A stretch of DNA of 64,000 nucleotides from Anodontia alba (lineage: Eukaryota; Mollusca; Bivalvia; Lucinida; Lucinidae). Shown in pieces: positions 1 to 9,500 of this stretch (the first letter of the stretch is position 1; each line of letters begins with the position of its first letter). The position numbers and the translations under genes are program-made. Where the stretch lies: the NCBI GenBank assembly GCA_964016985.1, contig OZ024823.1:109232476-109296475 (forward strand), in the 5' to 3' direction. The notes beneath the pieces were generated by a model that worked only from the letters and a program-made list of their open reading frames with translations, searched no databases and was not told the origin of the DNA.

Positions 1-610
1 CCGGAAATTGCCTTGAGCATGTGCACAGTTGATCTGCGTGTCAAAAAAATAACCTTTGTTGCTCCCTGGAAAAATTCAGCAGATGACAAATTGATGATAT
101 TTTTCTTTTTCTTTCTTTTTTTTTTTTCCATACAACAACTTTTGTCATGCAAATTTTCTCAAGTTTGAATGCAGTGTCAAAATCTTGCAGCCTGAGGATA
201 TAAGAAAAAAATATTTCAGAAGGTGGTCTGCTAATTATATGCACACAGCATGCTAAGGGTTTAGCAACAGGTGCAGAAAAAAATCAATACCAACTGTTGC
301 GTCAGATGTTTAGTAACATGATAAAAGGGACAGGCTTACCTGCTTGGTAAGTTTTTATTGCTGCTGTTGATTTCTTTCACAATAAAAAAATCTAATCTCA
401 GATATTTTTTTTTTTATAAAGAGCACTGACCAGTCTTAGTTTCATGTTTGTCCAGAAAGTACATCTCGTTTCCCAGCAGTCTATTTCCGTTAACCTAGGG
501 TAGCAGTACTTTTTAACTAAAAAAAAAAGACACCTTATCTGGAGCTTTAAGCTATCTCAGTGTATTCACACTTGACCCGTTTCTTTGATCTATTTGGACA
601 TGCCCACTGT

Positions 611-838
611 CATAGCTCCAGATAAGAGGGTCTATCCACAGCTCCAGACTAGAGGGGTCTCCACATATTAAATTTCTTATTTCTCCACGTAAACGTAGGT
701 TGTGGATACTCATTGGAAGCGCCTCGCTGAGGCCCTTCCAGAGAGTACCCAAAACCTACAATTTCATGGAGAAATAAGGAAAAATAACAGTCTTCTTTAA
801 TTAAAAAAGAAAAAAAAGACACCTAATCTGGAGCTATG
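611..838. mobile_element. MITE of the ATAGCTCCAGATAAG type, diverged copy
   Basis: Ends CATAGCTCCAGATAAG and CTAATCTGGAGCTATG are inverted. The centre is a hairpin of ACTCATTGGAAGCGCCTC. Family copies at 3005, 4589, 5253, 15435, 17000, 21112 and 23788. Confidence 0.7.
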
Positions 839-1494
839 GACTGTGGCAGTGCATTCACACGTCACACAAACGGATTAATTATCAGACTACTATTACAGCA
901 AAGAGGACAATGAAGTGTTGATTTATGACTGTGTTAGGATAATTATGTAATTAATTTGTGTTGCGTAAGTTACTCTTATTATTTCTTTTATTTCACTTAT
1001 AATACATGAAAATTATCGTTGAGGGCTGTGCCAGTTACCGTAGTATGGCTTTTAAATGGTGCGCGGACGTGATCTGAAATAGCCTAAAGACAAAAACTGA
1101 TGAAAAGTTTGGTAAAAAAGAATGAGTAAATCAGCGAGTATATGGTCACGGCTGGCGATTTTTAGACTGCCGCGTTCCGCGGAAAAAGGGCAACACTTTT
1201 AAACTGGTGGGGAAAAAAACGGGAGCCAAGGCCCAACCGCGTTATAACGGTTTCCGCGTTATAAGCAACCGCGTTATAATGGCGCTGCAGTGTAAAATGT
1301 TTAGTGCTAGCATGCTGGTAAAAATTTCAGCAGACGTAAGTTTAATTTTTTTTTTTTTTTCAGAAAATAGGCTTTGGCATTTGATGCAAAATTGTCACCT
1401 AGAAAATTGGCTTTGACATTTCCTGCAATTTGTCTCCTAAGGAAATTGGCATGAAATATCAAAGCCTATTTTCTGGAAAACAAAAAGGAAAATA

Positions 1495-2917
1495 CAGTCG
1501 ACTCTCGTTATCTCGAACTTCACGGGACCTGATAAAAATGTTCGAGTTATCAGTAGTTCGAGACAACCAAATTGTGACGTAATAGGTATGACGACTGTTT
1601 GCCTCTGTTCGCCAAAACGTGTTGGAAGGCACACGTATATGGCAATTTAAATAATTTACGCGTACTTCAGTTTGCATTGTTACTGTTTGCTTTAGGAGAT
1701 GCAATGGTTCTCTTGGAATAATATCATCAATAAATGTTAATAATAATAAATTTCAAACGTCTCTTGTTGTCTTTTAATACACCTGCAAATTTGGATTTCC
1801 ATGTGAGCTACAAATAAATTACTGGTTTCCGGGTTGTGTTAGCTATACATTATGAACTGGTTTGGATTAGCTCCCTTCGCATAGACGACTCGATAAAGAG
1901 TTGACTGGTTTCCGCTTTTGCATAAAAACGCTTATAATGTTAAGCGGCAGCTGTAAGCTAGTTTGGATTATCTCCCCTCGCATAAACGAACTCTCTCAGA
2001 GCGGCAAACTGTAGATCCTGCAGAGAAAGCTCGTTATGAGCCGTCTCATCTGGACCTACACTATTTGTGCAGGTATCCGTATCAGTCTACAGGGTCGGAA
2101 GGGTTAACATCGGTACCCAAGTGTGATTCGTCTATTTGAGGCCCTGCACGACAACTCCTATTAGAAGATTGTGCGATTGACAAAGACTCGGATCAGCCTG
2201 CACGCCCACGAATTTTCCATTATACGCATGAGCCTTATCTGGGCTTACCAAAGAGCACCGCCTGACCAAAGAGTAACAAGCAAAGATTCAGACTTAGCTA
2301 GCATGTTCAATACAGGCTGATTTGAGTCGGAACCTGTCGCGTACTGACTTTTCTTGAAGACGCTATATCATTCAGACGGACAGTACTCAATAGTGAAGAG
2401 CATATCTAAACAATAAATTAAAGAAACTTCGTTGATTAATCTTCCATAACACTATTCTGAGCTGCTTTTTATCTTACAAATAAATGACACGAGACGGTGT
2501 TGAGCGCCGCATGTCAAACCCGACTCGACACGCACGTGATTTCATAATTACGGATTTTAGACATTGTTTGTGTTGTTTGTAATTACCTGGACAAAGGGGA
2601 AAATTAAAATATTGATTTATTTATCAATGGCCTATTATGATTTTCATTAACTGAGAGACTGGCGGCGCCGCATCTTACATTTTGTTTTCCTTCATCATGG
2701 TCCGAGTTCGAGATACGCGGTAGTAAAAACTGTGAAAAATTTATTCAGGGACTGAAAATGATGGACGAGATAGCCGAAGTGTCGACATAAAAGTAGTTTG
2801 ACATACGCGAAGCTGAAATACAATAAATATATAAGGAAAATAATCGGGACTTGGAAATCAGTTCGACATAAGTGATAGGATCGAGATAAGAGGGGTCGAG
2901 ATAACGAGAGTCAACTG
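1495..2917. mobile_element. Pogo/Tigger-like non-autonomous DNA transposon, 1423 bp
   Basis: The left end CAGTCGACTCTCGTTATCTC and the inverted right end CAGTTGACTCTCGTTATCTC differ at one position. TA flanks both sides (1493-1494, 2918-2919) as the target duplication. No transposase frame is visible inside. It splits a hairpin MITE (1324-1492 plus 2920-2963), so it is the younger insertion. Confidence 0.85.
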
Positions 2918-3004
2918 TATTCAATTTGCTTTCTGCTGAATTAGCCCAGAGAGTGGCAAACATAAGGTAGCATTGTCTCCCATTTGAACTGTTGAATCCC
3001 TTAT

Positions 3005-3196
3005 CATAGCAACAGATAGGGCGCTTTTTTCATCCAAAAAATGTTGATATCTTTCTTATTTCTCCACGAAAACATATGTTGTGGGTACTCATTAAAAGTG
3101 CCTTGGTGAGGTGCTTCTAATGAGTACCCACAACATATGTTTTTGTGGAGAAATAAGAAAAATATTATGTGGATAACACCTCTTATCTGTAGCTAT
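3005..3196. mobile_element. MITE of the ATAGCTCCAGATAAG type
   Basis: Central perfect-looking palindrome ACATATGTTGTGGGTACTCA facing its inverse. Flanks TTCTTATTTCTCCACGAAAA and inverse. Confidence 0.75.
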
Positions 3197-3214
3197 GCTT
3201 TATACAGTACATTT

Positions 3215-3526
3215 AGCTGGCCACGGTGGCTCAGTTGGATGCGCTGTCCGACTGGAGACCAGGAGGTCGCGGGTTCAACCCCTGCCGAGCTCGGCAACAT
3301 TCTTTTGTGGAGATTGATCATGAAATATTTTCTACGGTCATTCTCTATCTTCCGCTGATTCAAGAAGGGCAGTTGTCAGTTTCTGCCGAAAGAATGTGCA
3401 CAATACTGGTTAACCGCTTAGAGGACTAAGCCTGCCCAGTAAATGTGTGGTTAGGTAAACTGACTGCGCTCGACATGACCCCACTGGGTTGACTGGGCCG
3501 TAAAACCTCAACACAAACAAACAAAT
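3215..3526 (+). mobile_element. tRNA-derived SINE, full-length copy
   Basis: The 5' tRNA-like head has an A box (TGGCTCAGTTGGATGCG) and a B box (GGGTTCAACCC). A conserved body follows (TGGAGATTGATCATGAAAT, CTGGTTAACCGCTTAGAGGA), and a tail ACCTCAACACAAACAAACAA. Related copies are at 6655, 9570, 47400 and 54245. Confidence 0.85.
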
Positions 3527-3689
3527 ACAGTACATTTTGCTGTTATATGTGAAGGTACAAGTTTATAATGTGTTGGATCTCTTGATGATAGCAGAAAGTG
3601 AACAAACTTCCAATCAGAGATTATTTGCAACTTTATTCTCACATTAATAAAACATTAACATACAGAAGCTTTATATACAATTAAACTAC

Positions 3690-4015
3690 AGTGGCTCAAA
3701 CATCTTTGGGTCCATAGAAATATGTTTTAGACATGGGTAGTTTGAGCCACTGAGGATTAATCATTGTGCCATGTCAGGAGGCAAATTGGGATAATTTAGG
3801 AATGCCTTTTCAATTTTCTATAAGGTAATGGTATGTTGAGTGCACTCATTAGAATTGCCTCATTGAGGCAATTCAAATGAGTACACAACATACATTTTCA
3901 TGATTAAATAAAAAAATCCCTAAAATATCCTCAATTATTTGGTTTCTTAAGCTATTGGAAAAAATCCTACAGACTCAAAAATAAGTTCGAATCAGCCTTG
4001 GTAAATGAGCCATTG
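3690..4015. mobile_element. CAGTGGCTCRAAC-type MITE
   Basis: CAGTGGCTCAAACATCTTTG, inner inverse GGTAGTTTGAGCCACTGAGG, central hairpin around GAATTGCCTCATTGAGGCAA, right end TCGAATCAGCCTTGG. Copies at 13038 and 50100. Confidence 0.7.
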
Positions 4016-4067
4016 TTGTTCAAGTAATTGAAGGTTTACTGTATGAAGTTTCTGTTTTGTATTTCAG

Positions 4068-4281
4068 AATTCTTGCTATCCGGAGTGGTCCCACTACAGG
4101 TTTACATGTTTACCTCAAAACAGATCAGCAGGACCTGGACCCATCCACAGCAGCCATTGTGGACCCTAAATGGTTACACATATCAGGAACATTCAAAGAA
4201 ATAGACCTTGATACAATAGATGGGAAAAACTTTGCTGCAAAATTAGAACTCCTCATGGCTGTGGTTAATAACAAGAGCTGA
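4068..4281 (+). CDS. Terminal exon of an unidentified plus-strand gene
   Basis: A pyrimidine-rich tract ending in TTTCAG at 4062-4067 is followed by an open frame of 71 codons ending in TGA at 4279-4281. The first base completes a codon begun in the previous exon (frame xxA ATT CTT). The peptide starts ILAIRSGPTTGLHVYLKTD and ends AVVNNKS. It has mixed, non-repetitive composition and codon use unlike the surrounding AT-rich repeats, which supports a real exon. I do not recognise the family. Earlier exons must lie upstream; none is identifiable in 1-4067, which is mostly transposon, so they are probably outside the window. The gene converges on the minus-strand mutarotase gene ending at 9420. 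A repeat copy (3690-4015) ends about 50 bp before the acceptor. Confidence 0.6.
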
Positions 4282-4588
4282 TGAAATTTACTACAGTTTT
4301 GTAGGAAATTAGCATGAAAAAATATGTGTTGTGTTCCATCTGACATGGGCATTGCTACATATGTTACACCAGGTTAAACTCAGCTGAGCCAGCATACCCA
4401 TGTCTATAGAGAAGGGTTCTAATTTTGCTGATATAACCTTCAAGGTCCACACATTGTTAGTCATTGTGCCATTAAAGCAGTTAAATCTGACGTTTTCCAC
4501 AAAAGGAGTGTAAAATCTCTGGAGTAACACAGTATCGTATTTAGCCTAAGTATTTGGACATACCTGAGCAAACTGTTTACTCAAATCA

Positions 4589-4779
4589 CATAACTCCAGA
4601 TAAGGCACTTTTTTTTTTACCAAAAAGTGCAGATATATTTTTATTTCTCCATGAAAACATATGTTGTGGGTACTCATTAGAAGCGCCTCACTGAGGTGCT
4701 TCTAATGAGTACCCACAACATGTTTTCATGAAATAAGAAAAATATTATGTGGATACCCTCTCTTACCAGGAGCTATGAA
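4589..4779. mobile_element. MITE of the ATAGCTCCAGATAAG type
   Basis: CATAACTCCAGATAAGGCAC to ACCAGGAGCTATG; central TACTCATTAGAAGCGCCTC palindrome. Downstream of the exon ending at 4281. Confidence 0.75.
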
Positions 4780-5252
4780 TCAGACTGCTCCTACATCAGT
4801 TTTATCAAGGTGTGCATTGTTTGCTACTCAGCCAGAACTTTTTGGACACATCAGTGTGTACCTGTAGTCAAATGGATTTGTTCAAATTTTAAGATTATTA
4901 TGGTAAGGATTTACTGTGCCAAATATATAGGATAATTATAGTATACATGTAGGTTAATCATGTGGTTTAGTGCTGTTCTTAAGACAAAGAGGTCTGGAGA
5001 TTAAATTTTGCTACCAGAAAATTTCATCATAATTTGATACAGCAGTTCAGCAGGAATGTATGGGGATTTTGAGATAATAGGCCAGTTTACTGTGTTGATA
5101 CTTATAACAAACAGAAGTGAAAGTCTCTTTAACCCATTCATGCCTAACATCCCATAAAAGGGACTCTGGCTTTTTCTGGGCAAAATCAGCAGATGGCAAG
5201 GTGATAAAAGGTTTTACATGCAAATTGCTTCTTTAGGAAAATTAAGAAAATC

Positions 5253-5365
5253 ATAGCTCAAGATAAGAGGGGTACCTAGATAAATGTTTTTCTCATTTCT
5301 CCACAAAAACATGTGTAGTCATTTCTAATGAGTACCTACAACATGCTTTCAAGAAAATTTCAGCT
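5253..5365. mobile_element. Truncated MITE of the ATAGCTCCAGATAAG type
   Basis: TCATAGCTCAAGATAAGAGG followed by half of the central hairpin; the right end is missing. Confidence 0.55.
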
Positions 5366-5629
5366 GTTTTTTTTTTTTTTGTTGAAAAATGCATTAAATG
5401 TCTGGAATTATGAAAATATTCCAAAATGTTTTCTGCTAAATTTTATCCAGCATGCTGATCTGCTTTGGAAGAGTCAAAATTTTCTCAAATGCAAACAACC
5501 TAATTCCGCCTACATGCTCTCTGTCCAGGATCTTTACTGTTCTATATAATAAAGAAGCCTGGTTAAATATATACGGTACCTAGTTTGAGTAAAGGCCTTT
5601 ATGTCATATGCCCTTATGTCATATGAACA

Positions 5630-5860
5630 GGGCCCAGTTGTTCAAAACATTGTTACCTTAAGGAGCTCATTAGTGGTCAAAATGTTAACTGATCTAGTAA
5701 GTACAACACCAAATTCACAAATATTTTTGCTGAAAACATGTGAGTAGCTTTTGCAAATCACATTTTTTCAGCAAAAATATTAGCATATATGCCATATTTG
5801 ATGATCAAAGTTTTAACAATAAGTTAACTAACGACATCGTTAGTTTTGAACAACTGGGCC
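5630..5860. mobile_element. GGGCCCAGTTGTTCAAA-type palindromic MITE
   Basis: GGGCCCAGTTGTTCAAAAC to TTTTGAACAACTGGGCC, with an inner GTGAGTAGCTTTTGCAAA hairpin. Copies at 7177, 45546 and 51672. Confidence 0.8.
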
Positions 5861-6172
5861 TTGACGGTATAGTGGCACAGTTTAATCAGGGCCTCCACTG
5901 TTTGTCAGTATATTCTGATGTATCCTTTGATTCTCTGAGTAGGTAAAGAAGGCCTTGATCACCGAGAAAATATGCGTACATGGACTGATGTATTGGGCCA
6001 TCACTGTCTGCTTATGCACAAGCTGATGAGGTTTGTCAGTTTATTATGCAATATCCATCACAGACAAAGAAGACCTTGATTACTGAGAAAATTTGCATAC
6101 ATGGGCCTGTATATGGACAAGCTGATGAGATCCTGCCTGTTTATTGGTGCATTTTATAGTGTCCAAATTAGC

Positions 6173-6277
6173 AACAGGCACACAACATTGAAACAACGAC
6201 GATTCAACGTTGATTCAACGTCAAGACGTTGAATCAACGTTGAATCGACATTGTTTCAATGTTGTGTGTCCACTGGG
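6173..6277. mobile_element. Palindromic ACGTCG/CAACGT hairpin element
   Basis: CACACAACATTGAAACAACG faces its inverse across repeated TTCAACGT units. Ends resemble the AGCGGGCACA...TGTGCCCGCTGGG family at 18098 and 24141. Confidence 0.75.
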
Positions 6278-6654
6278 ATATACCAATATTTTTTTTATCT
6301 GGAGCTAAGTACATATGCACCTGATCTACAGTATCTATTGATTCTGTAAGTGGATATCAAAGGCATTGATCAGACTCAGTGGTTTCACAATTTCATATTG
6401 TAAATTATATGAATAAAGAAGTGAAAATACCCTGTTTTTGTGTTATCTATTCAGTCCAGTTAGTATATTTTAATATCTCTCAAACTTACTTCAAATCTTG
6501 CATAGTTTCAGATGATGCCAGAGGCCTTGGACAATAGTGCATCAAGCTGTCCATGGCACCTCAGGCAGTAGTTTTGACTATTCCACAAACAGGTGATAAA
6601 TAACTGTGTACGGTTTCCAGACTAGCACTCGGTTAGGCAGTTTGATGAAACTCT

Positions 6655-7095
6655 ACCATGCTCCATAGTGCAATTGGTAGCTATCTGACTGCAGACTGCA
6701 GACCCAGGGGTCATGAGTTTGAACCCCATCTCAGCCACATAACTTTTGTGGAGATTGATCATGAAATAATTTCTACAGTTATTCTCCCCCTTCCACTGAT
6801 TTGAAAACGACAGTTGTAAGTTACTAACAAAGAATGTGCACAATACTGGTTAACCGCTTAGAGGACTAAGCCTGCCCAGTAAACGTGTGGTTAGGTAAAC
6901 TGACCGCGCTCGACATGACCCCATTGGGTTGACTGGGCCGTAAAACCTCAACACAAAACAAAAGTATGTGCACAAGTATTGGTAAACCACATAGAGAATT
7001 AAGCTTGTCCAGGAACGGTGCAAGTAGGTTATCTGACCACACTCAACATGACCATAAAGGATTGACTGGGCAATAAAACCTCAACTCAAAACAAC
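6655..7095 (+). mobile_element. tRNA-derived SINE with duplicated 3' module
   Basis: Same family as 3215-3526: a diverged tRNA head (TAGTGCAATTGGTAGC, GAGTTTGAACCCC), the body, and a tail ending near 6963. Then a second, more diverged copy of the 3' module (GTGCACAAGTATTGGTAAAC to TAAAACCTCAACTCAAAAC) follows directly. Confidence 0.8.
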
Positions 7096-7176
7096 TGTAG
7101 TCTGCAGTATTTATTTAAAAGGTTTATTGATCATAAGTTGCAAGCATGCAACATGTTGTAATAGTTTTGAAAAACA

Positions 7177-7417
7177 GGGCCCAGTTGTTCAAAGCATCGT
7201 TAGCTTCACAAGCTCGTTAATGACAAACTTGTAAACTGTTGTAGGTATTTTCAGATACATTGATATTTTTTTTCTGTAAAAATGTGAGTAGTTTTGCAAT
7301 GCAAAAGCTACTCACATTTTTTCTGCAAAAAATATCAATGTATTTGTCATATTTCAAGATAGAAGTTTAAACGTCAAGTTATCTAACAACTTTGTTAAGT
7401 TTTGAACAACTGGGCCC
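7177..7417. mobile_element. GGGCCCAGTTGTTCAAA-type palindromic MITE
   Basis: Same ends; the centre AAAATGTGAGTAGTTTTGCA faces its inverse almost without loop. Confidence 0.8.
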
Positions 7418-7519
7418 AGGTGAGTAATGTGAGAAACTGGAGTCCTTATCAAATATGCTGGCAGCAAATATCCAGACCAGCCTGTTCATTCATGGAGTCA
7501 GTAGATACTGTAGAAGGTA

Positions 7520-7841
7520 CAGTGAACCCTCGTCACAACAACAGCATTTGTTCCCAAAGATGCTGCCATTGAAACGAATTTGCTAATGTGAAGACTCATT
7601 AATGAGCAGAATGGTCTATAAGAAAGGCCTTGTTTTATTCTTATTTCTTGTTTTCAAATTAAAAATGTTTTGGATATTTGAGGCAATTCTAACAAATATC
7701 CAAAACATGTTTCTTGAAGTACAGTGTTCTTGCATAATTTCTGATTAACTGTCACCTCTCAAGTGATGGTTTCATGTCAGTCAAATTATCGTTATAACGA
7801 ATTTTGTCATTGTATTGAGTCGTTATAAATAGGGTTGACTG
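7520..7841. mobile_element. Pogo-like MITE, 322 bp
   Basis: Starts CAGTGAACCCTCGTCACAAC, ends AGGGTTGACTG, flanked by TA on both sides. The centre holds an inverted repeat around TTTTGGATATTTG. Same family as 42706-43046. Confidence 0.8.
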
Positions 7842-8044
7842 TATCAGTGAACAGAAAAAACTCTGATTAGACTGCACAGTTTTGCAGGCTGATCTGGGCA
7901 TTGCATAAGAGCCTCTCCACACACTACTAATCAGTTACAACATATACAGAGAAGTCCCTTGATAATGCTATGGTTTGAGTCCATGGACTCGCATATCCTT
8001 AAAAGTGAATAGCATTATAATATTACTAATACATGAATTTTCAT

Positions 8045-8575
8045 AGTTTTTCATTCAAAAAGTATCAAAATTTTTCTCATTTCTCCATGGAAGCATATGT
8101 TAATAATTCTAATGCACTCGCGTATGTAACGCGACGTCTGATTGGATAACGTCAAAAATTTGCGACGGTATATTTTGCAATATACTGTCGCAAATCCGAC
8201 GTCATCACGTAACGTCGCTTCTCATTGGCTGGCATTTGCTTTTACGCAGCTCACAGCACTTGTCGTCTTGTGCAAATAGTACATTATTTCAATAGAAAAA
8301 ATGAATAAATGCATTAGAATGGGGATAACTGCATCAAATTTGTCATTTGGGGAGGTAAATCGGCGGTTTTACGGTCGCAAATTACGTTTTACGGCTCCGC
8401 TGACGCGTCGCCGTAAAACGAAATTTCCGACCGTAAAACCGCCGATTTACCTCCCCAAATGACAAATTTGAATGCAGTTATCCCCTAAGTGCTATTTAGA
8501 AGGACCAGTCAGTAGACACAACACAGGTTTTCATAGAGAAATTCGACTACACTTCTTATCCAGAGCTATGACAAA
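8045..8575. mobile_element. MITE interrupted by a second hairpin-bearing element
   Basis: The left half (to about 8110) and right half (from about 8486, ending TATCCAGAGCTATGA) of an ATAGCTCCAG MITE are separated by about 375 bp containing two further inverted repeats (8150-8200 and 8321-8485). Confidence 0.5.
8321..8485. repeat. Long hairpin, about 74-bp arms
   Basis: GGGGATAACTGCATCAAATT through TAAATCGGCGGTTTTACGGT pairs with the inverse ending TGCAGTTATCCCC, around a short CG-rich loop (TCCGCTGACGCGTCG). Much more GC-rich than its surroundings. Confidence 0.8.
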
Positions 8576-8818
8576 TGTAACTGATAGGGACCTGGGTCTA
8601 CATTGTTTGCTCATGGATCTCTGTGTCTGAATATTCTGGATAATCATGGTAAACCTAATGCCTCTGTGCACTGACTGATCTCTATTCCTTTCATTGTGTT
8701 AAAAAGCTTCCTTAGTTTGATCAGAGTTAAACCAGAACTACAGATGCAATACTTTTTTTTCAACAGAAAAATATTAGTTTTAAAAATATACATGACGTAA
8801 TGTGAGATAATGTACTTT

Positions 8819-9030
8819 AATGCTTAGCACTCAGGGTAAAATTTTCATCAGACAACATACTGAAACATTTTTCTTACTTTTCCCAGAAAACAATTTTGAC
8901 ATTTCATGCAAACTGACATTTCATGTAAAGAATTTGCATGTAATGTCAATTCCTGTTTTCTAAGAAATTTCTAAGAAAAATAAGAAAAAAATGCCGCCTG
9001 CTGAATTAGCCCAGAGAGTGGTAAAGGTTA
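8819..9030. mobile_element. CAGCAGACGACA-type hairpin MITE
   Basis: ACAACATACTGAAACATTTT, TTTTGACATTTCATGCAAAC facing GCATGTAATGTCAATTCCTG, right end GCCTGCTGAATTAGCCCAG. This is the most numerous family in the window. Confidence 0.7.
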
Positions 9031-9344
9031 AGACACCTGCACTTAGCAAGGACTCAAATCAGCTTGCACATCCACACAGCCTGATCAGACTCCCTGCTTT
9101 CTGGCTGAAGAAACCTTGGAACCTTGGCTACTGAAAGATTGTCCAGCAAAGACTAAACAGACTGCACTGAACCATAGGCTGATTGGATTCTTTGCTGGAG
9201 ATAAATTGCCTTCTGCTGTGGTACACATATTGCATTAGAATCCCCAAACTGAAGCAATTCTGTGGAGTACCCTTAAATATGGCTTCATGGTTGAATAAGG
9301 AAATAATTGTCTAGATACTCTAGTCATCTGAAGCACCGATTCAT

Positions 9345-9400
9345 TTTTGCAGTATAATCACTCCATAACTCCAAATTTGTATCACGTTATCTGAGTATAG
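9345..9400 (-). pseudogene. Partial tandem duplicate of the end of exon 8
   Basis: Directly downstream of the stop of the minus gene, about 50 bp repeat the exon 8 tail with changes. In the same frame the copy reads YKFGVM followed by a stop, but the invariant Trp codon TGG has become TGA and the upstream part is missing. It would lie in the 3' UTR. Confidence 0.6.
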
Positions 9401-9419
9401 GTTAGTCTGTGTTGTGTAA

Positions 9420-9500
9420 TCATGCCATAACTCCAAACTTGTACCATGTTGTTGTATGATACTTGTCTCCTGGTCGCAGAATACAAGAAGGGAAGTTGCT
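9420..9500 (-). CDS. GALM: Mutarotase-like minus gene, exon 8 (stop codon)
   Basis: 81 nt, the same length as in the plus copy, acceptor TTTTTCAG. It reads SNFPSCILRPGDKYHTTTW, then YKFGVMA and TGA at 9420-9422. FP..LRPG..Y...W.KF is the family C-terminus. It is too short to stand out as a frame on its own; it was found by homology to the plus copy. Confidence 0.9.
   Translation of the reverse strand, partial: SNFPSCILRPGDKYHTTTWYKFGVMA

Larger units (their letters stand above)
4282..9419. other. Convergent intergenic region, no gene seen
   Basis: Between the unidentified plus exon and the stop of the minus mutarotase gene. It holds the MITEs and SINE listed above. 5866-6170 and 8590-8815 show nothing I can name. 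Confidence 0.6.

Noticed and set aside
3218..3290. tRNA gene suggested by A and B box motifs
   Set aside because: The sequence continues into the SINE body, has no complementary acceptor stem and recurs in other SINE copies.
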